Numbered from the stretch's first letter, positions 5,966-15,103 are shown. The stretch is 36,372 nt of DNA from Paenalicyclobacillus cellulosilyticus (GCF_014647315.1 NZ_BMOY01000029.1:1-36372), one strand, 5' to 3'. The notes: generated from the sequence alone by a model not told the origin. Numbers and translations are program-made.

Positions 5966-8272
5966 ATGAATCCAGTGTTGTTGCAAGATGCGCCGCCATC
6001 CGGTGTGCGGCAAGGGCGCGAGTTGCCCGGCGTGCGTGAGGTGGTCAAACACGACGGCCGCAGGCAGCCGTTTGACTACGCGAAGGTGTACCGTGTCGCC
6101 GCCCGGGCCTGTGCGGGCCTGGCGGGGTGCGCGCCGGAAGCGCTCCTCGACGCGTGCGCGCCGCAGCTGTGGGACGGCATGAGCACCGCGGAACTGATGC
6201 GTGTGCTCACGCAGGCGGCGGTGGAGCTCACATCAGTCGAGGCGCCCAACTGGCAGTACGCCGCCGCGCGGCTTTTGTTGGCGCAGAGCTACAAGGACGC
6301 CGCCCGCAACCGGGGCGACAGAGAGCCGGGGTACGGCGACTTCTTGTCGCTCGTGGTGCGCCTGGAGCGGATGGGCCGGTACGGCACGTACATCCGGGAA
6401 CATTACCGGGACGACGAGATCGCGGAGCTCGGCCGTTACATCCGCCCGGAGCGGGACCTGTTGTTCAACTACGTCGGACTCAAGCAGCTCATCGACCGCT
6501 ACCTCATCCGCGGCCGCGGCGGGGAGCTTTTGGAGCTGCCGCAGGAGATGTTCATGGGCGTGGCGATGCATCTTGCCATGCGCGAGCGGGACAAGCTGGA
6601 ACACGCCAAGCGGTTTTACGACATGCTCTCGCAGCTTGAAGCCACCATGGCCACGCCGACGCTCAGCAACGCCCGCAAGCCCTTTCCGCAGCTAAGCTCT
6701 TGTTTCATCGACATGCCGCAAGACGACCTCATCAGCATCTACGACACCGACAAGGCGTTCGCGCGCGTGTCGAAGTTCGGCGGCGGCATGGGCATCTACG
6801 TCGGCAAGATCCGGGCGCGCGGATCGGCCATCCGCCACCACCAGGGGGCGAGCGGCGGCGTCATCCCGTGGATCAAAAACTTCAACAACACCGCCGTCAG
6901 CTGCAATCAGCTCGGCGTGCGCCGCGGCGCCGTGTCGGTGTACCTGGACGTGTGGCACAAGGACATCCTCGACTTTTTGGAGTTGCGCACCAACAACGGC
7001 GACGAGCGGATGAAGGCGCACGACATCTTCCCCGCGGTGTGCATTCCGGATGAGTTCATGCGCCGTGTCGAGCGCCGCGACACGTGGTACCTGTTCTGCC
7101 CGTACGAGGTGGAGCAGGTAATGGGCTTTCGCCTGGAGGACGCGTGGGGCGAAGAGTTCGAGCGCCGCTACCAGGCGTGCATCGACGAGCCGCGCCTGCC
7201 GCGCCTCGAGGTACCGGCCATCGAGGTGATGAAGCGGATCATGCGATCCGCCTTTGAGACGGGGACGCCGTTCGTGTTCTTCCGCGACACGGCCAACCGC
7301 ATGAATCCGAACAAGCACGCCGGGATGATCTACTGCAGCAACTTGTGCACCGAAATTGCGCAGAACATGCGGCCCACCATCCTTGTGGAGGAGCGGCTCG
7401 CAGACGGGGACATCGTCATGCGCTACCGGCCCGGCGATTTTGTCGTCTGCAACCTCTCGTCGCTCAATCTCGGCCGCTGCCAGACGATGGAAGATATTCG
7501 GCGCACCGTGCACGCACAAGTGCGGGCGATGGACAACGCCATCGACCTCAACCACTATCCGGTGCCGCAGGCGGCGGTCACCAACCGGCGTTACCGGGCC
7601 GTGGGTCTGGGGGTAAGCGGGTATCATCAGTACCTCGCCCAGCGCCAGATCCCGTGGGAGTCGGAGGCGCACGTCGCGGAGGCGGATCGCCTGTTCGAGT
7701 GGATCAACTACTTCGCCATCGAGGCCTCGTGGCAGTTGGCGCGGGAGAAAGGGCCGTACGAGTTGTTCCCGGGCTCCGATTGGCAGACGGGCGCCTACTT
7801 CGACCTCAGGGGGTACCGCACGCGCCCCGGCGGCCCGGACTGGGACCGCCTGCGCGAGCAAGTGGCCCGGGACGGGGTGCGCAACGCGTATCTCATCGCC
7901 ATCGCGCCGACGAGCAGCACCAGCCTCATCGCCGGCAGCACCGCCGGGATCGATCCGGTGTTCTCGCGCTTCTTCCTCGAGGAGAAGAAAAACGGCGTCA
8001 TCCCGCAGACCGCGCCGGGGCTCTCGCCGCAGACGTTCTGGTACTACCAGGAGGCGCACACCATCGACCAGCAATGGAGCACCCGGGCGGCGGCGGCCCG
8101 CCAGCGCCACATCGACCAGTCGCAGTCGTTCAACCTGTACATCACGCCGGACATCGGAGTGCGGGAGTTCCTGAACCTGTATATGTCGGCGTGGAAGCAG
8201 GGGCTGAAGACGATCTACTATGTCCGCAACCGGTCGCTGGAAGTCGCCGATTGCGTGGCGTGTTCGTCGTGA
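5966..8272 (+). CDS. nrdA: Ribonucleoside-diphosphate reductase, class I, large (alpha) subunit
   Basis: Catalytic subunit that reduces ribonucleotides to deoxyribonucleotides with NrdB (768 aa). An ATP-cone allosteric domain occupies about residues 23-115. The active-site cysteines are Cys246 (LSSCF) and Cys495 (CNLSSLN), which form the redox pair, and Cys461 (NLCTE), the thiyl radical site. The C-terminal shuttle pair is Cys763/Cys766 (DCVACSS). The start at 5966 has GGAGGGAGGAAGG upstream. It is the first gene after the NrdR boxes, B12 riboswitch and terminator. NrdB follows after 157 nt in which I see no other gene. B12 control of a B12-independent reductase implies that a class II, B12-dependent enzyme exists elsewhere in the genome, as in Streptomyces. 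Confidence 0.96.
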   Translation: MNPVLLQDAPPSGVRQGRELPGVREVVKHDGRRQPFDYAKVYRVAARACAGLAGCAPEALLDACAPQLWDGMSTAELMRVLTQAAVELTSVEAPNWQYAAARLLLAQSYKDAARNRGDREPGYGDFLSLVVRLERMGRYGTYIREHYRDDEIAELGRYIRPERDLLFNYVGLKQLIDRYLIRGRGGELLELPQEMFMGVAMHLAMRERDKLEHAKRFYDMLSQLEATMATPTLSNARKPFPQLSSCFIDMPQDDLISIYDTDKAFARVSKFGGGMGIYVGKIRARGSAIRHHQGASGGVIPWIKNFNNTAVSCNQLGVRRGAVSVYLDVWHKDILDFLELRTNNGDERMKAHDIFPAVCIPDEFMRRVERRDTWYLFCPYEVEQVMGFRLEDAWGEEFERRYQACIDEPRLPRLEVPAIEVMKRIMRSAFETGTPFVFFRDTANRMNPNKHAGMIYCSNLCTEIAQNMRPTILVEERLADGDIVMRYRPGDFVVCNLSSLNLGRCQTMEDIRRTVHAQVRAMDNAIDLNHYPVPQAAVTNRRYRAVGLGVSGYHQYLAQRQIPWESEAHVAEADRLFEWINYFAIEASWQLAREKGPYELFPGSDWQTGAYFDLRGYRTRPGGPDWDRLREQVARDGVRNAYLIAIAPTSSTSLIAGSTAGIDPVFSRFFLEEKKNGVIPQTAPGLSPQTFWYYQEAHTIDQQWSTRAAAARQRHIDQSQSFNLYITPDIGVREFLNLYMSAWKQGLKTIYYVRNRSLEVADCVACSS

Positions 8273-8429
8273 TGGGCCCCGCCGCGCCCGGCTTTGCTTC
8301 CGCGCTGCGCGAGGCGCTCAGCCTGGCGCGGCCGTCTCCCGTGTTGACGGTTGGGCGCAGGCGAAGCGGATGGCCGAAGCGGCGTGGGGTGTCCCGCAGG
8401 GATTGTGGAAAGGGGAAGGATGATGGACC

Positions 8430-9467
8430 ATGCAGCTGACGCGGACGAAGCTGTTCAACAGCCAGGGCGACCGGGACTGGGGCAAGCGCCGGATCATCGG
8501 CGGCAACACCACCAATTTGATTGAGCTCAACAACATCAAGTACGAGTGGGCGTACCGGATGTACCGGGCGATGATGAGCAACTTCTGGATCCCGGAGGAG
8601 ATTGCCCTTGTCGACGACGCCCGGCAGTACCCGTTCTTATCCGAAGAGGAGCGGCGCAGCTTCAACAAGGTGATCTCGTTCCTCATTTTCCTCGACAGCA
8701 TCCAGACGCACAACCTGCCGAACATCAACGAGTACATCACCGCGCCGGAGGTGAACCTGTGTCTCACCGTGCACGCCTTCCAGGAGGCGGTGCACTCGCA
8801 ATCGTACGGGTACATCCTCGATTCGGTCGTTTCGGCCGACATCCGCGACCAGATATACAACGAGTGGCGGGAAGACGAGCACCTGTTGCGCCGGAATCAG
8901 TTCATCACCGACCGGTATGAGGAGTTCATCGCCGACCCGAGCGACCGCAACCTGGTGAAGACGGTGATGGCCAACTACATCCTGGAGGGCGTCTACTTCT
9001 ACTCGGGCTTCAGCTTCTTCTTCGCCCTCGGCCGCCAGGGCAAGATGCTCGGCACGGTCTCCGAGATCAAGTACATCCAGCGGGACGAGCTCACGCACCT
9101 GGCGCTGTTCCGCCACATCTACGAGGAGATCCAGCGCGAGAACCCGCACCTGTTCACCGACGACCTCGTCGCCGAGTTGCGCGAGATGATGCGGCAAGCA
9201 GTGGAACACGAGATTGCCTGGGGTCAGTACGTCACGGGCGGCCACATCGCCGGGCTCACGGACGAGCTCATCGACCAGTACATCAAATACCTGGCGAACA
9301 TCCGGCTCAAGTCGCTCGGCATGGAGCCGCTCTATCCGGAGGTGACCGAGCACCCGATGCGCTGGGTGGACCAGTTCGCGGCCATCAACGCGACGAAGAC
9401 CGACTTCTTTGAGCAGAAGGTGACCAGTTACACGAAGGCGGCCAACCTGAACTGGGACGAGCTGTGA
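8430..9467 (+). CDS. nrdB: Ribonucleoside-diphosphate reductase, class I, small (beta) subunit
   Basis: Ferritin-like subunit (345 aa) that holds the dinuclear metal centre and radical. The ligands are visible: Asp89, Glu119, His122, Glu186, Glu220 and His223. Tyr126 stands where the tyrosyl radical is expected (EAVHSQSY), so this is a tyrosyl-radical enzyme and not one of the Phe-substituted Ic type. The start has a GGGGAAGGA ribosome binding site. It is encoded downstream of nrdA on the same strand with no promoter seen between them, so they should be co-transcribed. Whether the metal is iron or manganese cannot be read from the sequence. Confidence 0.96.
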   Translation: MQLTRTKLFNSQGDRDWGKRRIIGGNTTNLIELNNIKYEWAYRMYRAMMSNFWIPEEIALVDDARQYPFLSEEERRSFNKVISFLIFLDSIQTHNLPNINEYITAPEVNLCLTVHAFQEAVHSQSYGYILDSVVSADIRDQIYNEWREDEHLLRRNQFITDRYEEFIADPSDRNLVKTVMANYILEGVYFYSGFSFFFALGRQGKMLGTVSEIKYIQRDELTHLALFRHIYEEIQRENPHLFTDDLVAELREMMRQAVEHEIAWGQYVTGGHIAGLTDELIDQYIKYLANIRLKSLGMEPLYPEVTEHPMRWVDQFAAINATKTDFFEQKVTSYTKAANLNWDEL

Positions 9468-9516
9468 GTGCCGCTCACGGGTGCGGCGGGGAAGGTGCGC
9501 TTGCCTCACGCCTGCC

Positions 9517-9537
9517 GGCGCGCATCGTGTGCGCGCC
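9517..9537 (+). other. Perfect hairpin between nrdB and metE
   Basis: GGCGCGCA (9517-9524) and TGCGCGCC (9530-9537) form an 8-bp stem with a 5-nt loop. No T-tract follows. It could tune or protect the downstream mRNA; it does not look like a full terminator. Confidence 0.5.
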
Positions 9538-9601
9538 ATCACAGCCCGTGCGACGACGTGCGTGCAGGATGGCATCAGACCGATTGGACGGAGGATGAGC
9601 G

Positions 9602-11887
9602 ATGACCTGGATTGCGACCTTGGGATTTCCGCGCATCGGGCGGCGGCGCGAGTTAAAACGGGCGGTGGAAGGCTACTTTGCGGGCCGTCTCACGGCGGCG
9701 GAGCTGGCGGACGCGGCAGCCAACCTGCGCGCCGAGCGCTGGCGGTTGCAGCACCAGCTCGGGGTGGACCTCATCCCGGCAAACGACTTTTCCCTCTACG
9801 ATCACGTCCTCGACACGGCGGTGATGGTGGGTGCCGTGCCGGCGCGGTTCGGTTGGACGGGCGGCCCGGTGGGGCTTGACCTCTACTTCGAGATGGCGCG
9901 GGGCGGCCGCGTCCCGCCGCTCGAGATGACGAAGTGGTTCGACACCAACTACCACTACCTGGTACCGGAGTTTACGCCGGATCAAGCGTTCGCGCTCACA
10001 AGCCGAAAGCCGGTCGATGAGTTTTGTGAAGCGCGGGCGCTCGGCATCCGCACCGTGCCGGTGCTCCTCGGCCCGGTGAGCTTCCTTCTGCTCGGGAAGA
10101 TGGCAGGCGGCGGCCATCCGCTGGCGTTGCTGTCCCGGCTCCTCCCGGTGTACGAAGAGGTGTTGCGACAACTGCACGCCGCGGGGGCGGCGTGGGTGCA
10201 GCTCGACGAACCGTGCCTGGTGCTCGACCGGACGGCGGAGGAGATGGCGCAGGTCAGCGCGGCGTACGAGCGCCTGGCTGCGGCGGCGCCGGTCAAGGTG
10301 ATGCTTGTCACCTACTTCGGCGGGTTGGGCGAGCACTTTGAACGCGTCTGGTCCTTGCCGGTTCACGGCATTCACCTCGATCTCGTCCGCGCGCCCGAGC
10401 ACTGGGACGATTTGGCGCGGGTGCGCGTGCCGGACGAACGCGTGGTGTCGCTCGGCGTGATCGACGGCCGGAACGTGTGGCGGGCGGACCTCGATGCGGT
10501 GCTGCCCCGGGTGTCCCCGGTGCTGGCGCGCTTCGGCGGCGAGCGGGTGGTGCTCGCACCCTCGTGCCCGCTTTTGCACGTTCCCTGGGACGCGGCGCAG
10601 GAGGGGAAGCTTGACCCCAAGGTGCGCAGCTGGCTGTCGTTCGCCGTGCAAAAGTTGGAGGAGCTTCACCTGCTCCGCCGGGCGCTGGACGAGGGGGAGG
10701 ACGGGGTGCGCGAGGCATGGTCCGCGCAGCGGGCAGCGCTTGCCTCCCGGCGTGCGCACCCGGGTGTGGTGCGGCAGGACGTGCGCGCCCGCGTGGAAGC
10801 GGTGGCGGCCGAGGCGCCGGCGCGCGCACCGCGGGCGGTGCGCCGGCGGCTGCAAAAGGACCGTCTCGGACTGCCGCTCTTGCCGACCACGACCATCGGG
10901 TCGTTCCCGCAGACGGAGGCGGTGCGCAGGGCCCGGGCGGATGCCCGCCAAGGCAGAATGGCACCGGAGGCGTACGCGTCGTTCCTGCGCGAGCAGATTG
11001 CCCGCTGCGTCCGCCGGCAGGAGGCATTGGGCCTCGATGTCTTGGTCCACGGCGAGTTCGAGCGGACGGACATGGTGGAGTACTTCGCGGAGCAGCTCGA
11101 CGGCTTCCTCGTCACCGAGCACGGCTGGGTGCAGAGTTACGGGACCCGCTGCGTGAAGCCGCCGGTCATCTATGGCGACGTGGCCCGGCCGCGCCCGATG
11201 ACGGTGGCGTGGACCACGTACGCGCAGTCACTCACGGACAGGCCTGTGAAGGGTATGCTCACAGGCCCGGTGACCATCCTGCAGTGGTCGTTCGTGCGCG
11301 ATGACTTGTCCCGGGAAGCGGTCTGCCGTCAAATCGCCGTCGCCATCCGGGACGAGGTGCTCGACCTGGAGCGGGCGGGGATTCGCGTCATCCAGATTGA
11401 CGAGCCGGCACTGCGCGAGGGCCTGCCGCTGCGGCGGGCGGATCGCGCCTTGTATCTTGATTGGGCGGTGGCGTGTTTCCGCTTGGCGTATGCGGGTGTG
11501 CGCGACGAGACGCAGATCCACACGCACATGTGTTATGCGGAGTTCTCCGACATCACGAGCGCCATCGCGGCGATGGACGTGGACGTCATCTCCCTGGAGG
11601 CGGCGCGTTCCGGCATGGCGGACCTGCCGTCCATCGCGGCGGCACGTTTGTCGTGCGACATCGGGCCGGGGGTGTACGACATCCACAGCCCGCGCATCCC
11701 GGAAGTGGCCGAGGTGCGGGCGCTGTTGGCGAAAGCGTGCACACTGCTGCCGCCGGAGCAGGTGTGGGTGAACCCGGACTGCGGCCTCAAGACGCGGCGT
11801 GAGGAAGAAGTGTGGCCGGCCCTCACGCACATGATCACGGCGGCGCGGGAGATGCGGGAAACGCTCACGCAGGCCGCGCGTTCGTAA
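9602..11887 (+). CDS. metE: Cobalamin-independent methionine synthase
   Basis: Transfers the methyl group from methyltetrahydrofolate (polyglutamate) to homocysteine in the last step of methionine synthesis, without B12 (761 aa, normal family length). The N-terminal half begins with the typical WIATLGFPRIGRRRELK. The catalytic C-terminal half carries the zinc ligands His642 and Cys644 (HTHMC), Glu666 (SLEAARS) and Cys727 (NPDCGL). GGAGG lies 8 nt before the ATG. It follows nrdB by 134 nt with a hairpin but no recognisable promoter, riboswitch or true terminator. I infer that it shares the B12-controlled transcript, which fits because metE is itself commonly controlled by B12 riboswitches. Confidence 0.96.
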   Translation: MTWIATLGFPRIGRRRELKRAVEGYFAGRLTAAELADAAANLRAERWRLQHQLGVDLIPANDFSLYDHVLDTAVMVGAVPARFGWTGGPVGLDLYFEMARGGRVPPLEMTKWFDTNYHYLVPEFTPDQAFALTSRKPVDEFCEARALGIRTVPVLLGPVSFLLLGKMAGGGHPLALLSRLLPVYEEVLRQLHAAGAAWVQLDEPCLVLDRTAEEMAQVSAAYERLAAAAPVKVMLVTYFGGLGEHFERVWSLPVHGIHLDLVRAPEHWDDLARVRVPDERVVSLGVIDGRNVWRADLDAVLPRVSPVLARFGGERVVLAPSCPLLHVPWDAAQEGKLDPKVRSWLSFAVQKLEELHLLRRALDEGEDGVREAWSAQRAALASRRAHPGVVRQDVRARVEAVAAEAPARAPRAVRRRLQKDRLGLPLLPTTTIGSFPQTEAVRRARADARQGRMAPEAYASFLREQIARCVRRQEALGLDVLVHGEFERTDMVEYFAEQLDGFLVTEHGWVQSYGTRCVKPPVIYGDVARPRPMTVAWTTYAQSLTDRPVKGMLTGPVTILQWSFVRDDLSREAVCRQIAVAIRDEVLDLERAGIRVIQIDEPALREGLPLRRADRALYLDWAVACFRLAYAGVRDETQIHTHMCYAEFSDITSAIAAMDVDVISLEAARSGMADLPSIAAARLSCDIGPGVYDIHSPRIPEVAEVRALLAKACTLLPPEQVWVNPDCGLKTRREEEVWPALTHMITAAREMRETLTQAARS

Positions 11888-11974
11888 GCGGGGTATGGCA
11901 CGGGGCTTTCGTGTCGGGTCTTGCATGGATGCACCGCTTCTGGGACACTGGGTCCCGGGAGGCGATGTGCGGAG

Positions 11975-13351
11975 ATGACCAACCATTGGACGGAAGCGTT
12001 GCTGGCTGCGTTGCTCGTGGCGCAGGGGGTGACGTGGGTGCTCCTCGCGGCGGTGTGGCTGCGCACCAGCCGCCGCGAAGCGGACGCTCAGCACCGCTGG
12101 CAGGCGATGGAGCGGGCGTTGGAACGGATGGAGGCGTCGGTGCGCAGCGAGATCGCCACAGGCAGGCGGGAGAGCCAAGAGGCGGAGCGGTTAAGCCGCG
12201 AAGAGTTGGCCAACACCTTACTGCGGGTGCAGCGGCAGCTGACGGACGTGCTTGAACAGATGGCCAAGCGGAACATGGACCTGCTCGCGCAGGCCTCGGC
12301 GCAGGTGGGTGAACTCACGCGCCTGAACGAGCAGAAATTGGAGGGTGTGCGCGCGGCCGTGGAACAGCGCTTGGCCGCGTTGCAGGAGGAGAACCGGCAG
12401 AAACTGGAGCACATCCGGGCCACGGTCGATGAAAAGCTGCACGCGACGTTGGAGCAGCGTCTGGGGGAGTCGTTCAAGCTGGTCAGCGAGCGGCTGGAGC
12501 AGGTCCACCGCGGGCTGGGTGAGATGCAGACGCTCGCGGCGGGCGTGGGTGACCTCAAGCGCGTCCTCACGAACGTGAAGGTGCGCGGAGTGTTGGGTGA
12601 GGTGCAGCTCGGCAGCCTGCTCGAGCAGATGCTGGCGCCGGATCAGTACGCCACGAACGTGGCGGTCCGGCCGGGCAGCGGCGAGCGGGTGGAATTCGCC
12701 ATCCGGCTGCCGGCGCGGGACGGCGATGCGGGTTTCATCTGGCTGCCGCTCGATGCAAAGTTCCCGCTCGAGGACTACCAACGCCTGCTGGAGGCCCAGG
12801 AGACGGGGGACGCGCTTTTGTTCCAAGAGGCGTCCAAGCACCTGGAGGCGCGGATCAAAGCGTCGGCCAAGGAGATCCACGACAAGTACATCCACCCGCC
12901 GGCCACGACCGACTTCGCCCTCTTGTTCCTGCCGGTGGAGGGGTTGTTCGCCGAGGTGTTGCGCCGCTCCGGGCTGATGGAGACCATCTACCGGGAATAC
13001 CGCGTCATCCTCACCGGACCGACGACCTTGGCGGCGCTCCTCAACACATTGCAGATGGGGTTCCGGACGCTGGCCATCGAGCGGCGGGCGAGCGAAGTGT
13101 GGCAGCTGTTGGGCGCGGTGAAGGCGGAGTTCAACAAGTTCGGCGGCATTCTGGAGAAGACGCAGCGCAAGCTGCAGGAGGCGAGCCATACCATCGAGGA
13201 GGCGACGCGCAAGACGCGGACCATCGAACGCAAACTGCGCCACGTCGAGGCGTTGCCATCCGCCGAGGCGCGGCGTGTGTTGCCTGACATCGCTTGGGAA
13301 GCGGAGGAGGACATGGCCGCGGGCGGTTTGGATTCCGGTGTGACCGGGTGA
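11975..13351 (+). CDS. rmuC: DNA recombination protein RmuC family
   Basis: 458-residue protein with one N-terminal membrane helix (about residues 7-27), a long coiled coil (about 30-190, rich in Glu/Arg/Leu/Gln) and the RmuC nuclease-like domain (about 200-430). The family block NVKVRGVLGEVQLGSLLEQ is present, followed by WLPLDAKFPLEDYQ. In E. coli, RmuC limits DNA inversions and rearrangements; its biochemical activity is uncertain. ATG 11975 is chosen because the preceding residues of the open frame are not conserved-looking and GGAG/GGGAGG lies upstream. A strong terminator ends the unit 18 bp after the stop. Confidence 0.92.
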   Translation: MTNHWTEALLAALLVAQGVTWVLLAAVWLRTSRREADAQHRWQAMERALERMEASVRSEIATGRRESQEAERLSREELANTLLRVQRQLTDVLEQMAKRNMDLLAQASAQVGELTRLNEQKLEGVRAAVEQRLAALQEENRQKLEHIRATVDEKLHATLEQRLGESFKLVSERLEQVHRGLGEMQTLAAGVGDLKRVLTNVKVRGVLGEVQLGSLLEQMLAPDQYATNVAVRPGSGERVEFAIRLPARDGDAGFIWLPLDAKFPLEDYQRLLEAQETGDALLFQEASKHLEARIKASAKEIHDKYIHPPATTDFALLFLPVEGLFAEVLRRSGLMETIYREYRVILTGPTTLAALLNTLQMGFRTLAIERRASEVWQLLGAVKAEFNKFGGILEKTQRKLQEASHTIEEATRKTRTIERKLRHVEALPSAEARRVLPDIAWEAEEDMAAGGLDSGVTG

Positions 13352-13368
13352 GGATGCGTTCACCCGGT

Positions 13369-13398
13369 GCGCGTGGTTTCACCACGCGCGTTTTTTTT
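13369..13398 (+). terminator. Intrinsic terminator of rmuC
   Basis: GCGCGTGGT (13369-13377) pairs perfectly with ACCACGCGC (13381-13389) around TTC, followed by G and eight T. Confidence 0.97.
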
Positions 13399-13433
13399 AC
13401 ACACGGTTCGCAATTCCTGGTTCAAGCTTTTAG

Positions 13434-13739
13434 ACTCGCTTCACATACGGCCAACGATTCGAGGTGACGGTCATTTCCGCGGAGGTGGGGGTGGAAAAGC
13501 CGGATCGCAAGATTTTCGAACATGCGCTGACCGCGATGGGTATTGAGCCGCAAGCCGCATTGATGGTCGGCGACAACTACTACGACGACGTGGTCGGCGC
13601 GCGCAGTGTCGGCATGGATGCGGTGCTCATCAACCGGTTCGGACGGGTCGGGATTGAGGAAATCCACGATTGCTGGGTGTTCCCCGATGTATGCGCGGTG
13701 GTGGAATTCATCCAGCGTCAACTGGCCGCGGTGGGTTGA
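13434..13739 (+). pseudogene. HAD-family hydrolase remnant (C-terminal half)
   Basis: The frame opens after a TAG at 13431 and reads directly into the middle of a haloacid-dehalogenase-type phosphatase: FEVTVISAEVGVEKPD contains the motif III lysine, and GDNYYDDVVGA is motif IV with its metal-binding Asp pair. The N-terminal half with the nucleophile DxD is missing, and the rmuC terminator lies only 35 bp upstream. A GTG at 13464 could start a 91-residue protein, but it has no convincing ribosome binding site and would lack the nucleophile. I read it as the decayed end of a larger gene. Confidence 0.75.
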
Positions 13740-13780
13740 TGCTGTTTTTGCCGAGGCGCCTTGGGGGCCGGCCTGCGGTG

Positions 13781-13808
13781 AAACGAGGCGGGCCGTCAGT
13801 GGCCCGCC
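13781..13808 (-). terminator. Hairpin terminator overlapping the stop of the DUF362 gene
   Basis: On the minus strand GGCGGGCC and GGCCCGCC (13801-13808 and 13787-13794) form an 8-bp stem containing the stop codon in its loop, followed by TCGTTT. The T-tract is short, so confidence is moderate. Confidence 0.6.
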
Positions 13809-14959
13809 ACAAGTTCCGCTTCTTTAGGTTGGAGGACGTCGTCGACGTTGACCAGTTCGTATTCCCGCGATCCCAACCCCAGCTTGGCTGCTTCGCGGAT
13901 CTGGAATTCGGGGTCTTTCGCGGTGCCGAGGAACCTCTGGAAGATGCTGCCCTCGAACTGGGTTTGGAAATCCTCCGGGATCATATCCTCGAACAATTCC
14001 GCATCCTTGAGCAGGTCAAACGACGCCTGGTCAATGGCGACCGGGTCTTCGCTTACCAACACCCCGACGTCCTTCGTGATGCTCGGCGTCGAGAAGCCAT
14101 GGCAGTCGCACCACGGCGTGATGTTCAGCAGATAGTTGAGATAGAGGACATGGCCTGGTTCGAAGGTCGAGAGCACCTCCCGCGCCGCCAGCGCCATCGC
14201 ACGCTGGAACGAACCGTACAGCTCATCCGCATTGAGCGCGAGGGCGTTTGCCGGACAGACCTCCACGCACTTGTTGCAGAACGTACACTTGTGGAAGTCG
14301 ATGTGCAACTCATCCTTGTTCGATCCGCCCCAGTGGATGGCTTCCACCGGACAAGATTCGAGGCACGTGTTGCATGGCTGTTTGCTGCCGCATGCCTCGG
14401 CGTTCCAATACGGGATTTGCGCTACCTGTTGATGGATCCAGCTGCGGGACGGACCGGCCAGCATGCCGATACCGACATTTTTGAGCGCGGCCCCCATGCC
14501 GGTGTTGCCGTGGCCTTTGACGTGGGTGATGACAACCATCGCTTCGGCGTCCTGGATCTCTCCGGACACATAGACCTCTTTCAGATACGGATAATCGGTC
14601 GGCAGAGGATGGGGGTAGTAGTATTTCTCCGTCGTGCCGTTCATCGGCAGCACCGGGCAACCGAGGGTTTCGGCCGAGTATCCGCGCGTCGCCGCGTCCA
14701 CCGCGCCCCAGGAGTGGACGACGATGGGCTGACCGCCCGCCTCTTTCACGAGCGAAACCACCTGGCGCACGAGCACAGGATGGACGGTGGTAAAAATACG
14801 TTCCTCTCCCAGGTGCACCTTGATGACCGTGCGTTTTCCGCCGACAATCCGCCGCAGGTCCACTTGCTCGCGCAAGATTCGATCCAGTTTGGCAGGCAAC
14901 GAGTATGCCTGATGCATGCGCTTCACTTTGGCTGGCGCGAAGAAAACCTTGGCACCCAT
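13796..14959 (-). CDS. DUF362-family protein with 4Fe-4S ferredoxin domain
   Basis: 387 residues. The N-terminal DUF362 region contains the family signature GHGNTGMGAALKNVGIGM (about 149-166). It is followed by two cysteine clusters: C190, C196, C199, C203 (first spacing longer than usual) and the standard CxxCxxCxxxCP at C225, C228, C231, C235. A further WCDC pair (C284, C286) is typical of the family. It probably binds two 4Fe-4S clusters and acts in electron transfer; the physiological reaction of the family is not established. No signal peptide, so cytoplasmic. Start ATG 14959 has AGGGAGGGAT 5-8 nt upstream. It is transcribed divergently from ytxC and shows no functional link to its neighbours. 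Confidence 0.88.
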   Translation of the reverse strand: MGAKVFFAPAKVKRMHQAYSLPAKLDRILREQVDLRRIVGGKRTVIKVHLGEERIFTTVHPVLVRQVVSLVKEAGGQPIVVHSWGAVDAATRGYSAETLGCPVLPMNGTTEKYYYPHPLPTDYPYLKEVYVSGEIQDAEAMVVITHVKGHGNTGMGAALKNVGIGMLAGPSRSWIHQQVAQIPYWNAEACGSKQPCNTCLESCPVEAIHWGGSNKDELHIDFHKCTFCNKCVEVCPANALALNADELYGSFQRAMALAAREVLSTFEPGHVLYLNYLLNITPWCDCHGFSTPSITKDVGVLVSEDPVAIDQASFDLLKDAELFEDMIPEDFQTQFEGSIFQRFLGTAKDPEFQIREAAKLGLGSREYELVNVDDVLQPKEAELVAGH

Positions 14960-15075
14960 CCGTCATCCCTCCCTGTTCGATTATAACGGGTAAGTTGAAA
15001 TTTCGATACTCCCCCTTGTATTCCATCTTGGTTGCCGAACGCGATGCACGTGCCGCGCCACCGTTTGCACATGCC

Positions 15076-15103
15076 GCATATACTCTCGGACTTCAAGTAT
15101 AAT
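15076..15103 (+). promoter_or_regulatory. Candidate promoter of ytxC
   Basis: TATAAT at 15098-15103 is a perfect SigA -10. No good -35 stands 17 bp upstream, but GCATATA at 15076-15082 resembles the -35 of the sporulation factor SigE. A mixed or sporulation-type promoter is possible and fits the gene; this is weak inference. Confidence 0.4.

Noticed and set aside
9481-9879. 132-residue open frame overlapping the start of metE
   Set aside because: No ribosome binding site, Arg/Ala/Gly-rich, overlaps the well supported start of MetE in another frame.
14980-14985. TATAAT on the minus strand as promoter of the DUF362 gene
   Set aside because: It would start the RNA inside the ribosome binding site and lacks a -35, so it cannot be supported.
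15000-15060. Plus-strand promoter TTGAAA with GTATTC before ytxC
   Set aside because: The -10 is poor and the better -10 (TATAAT, 15098) lies nearer to the gene.
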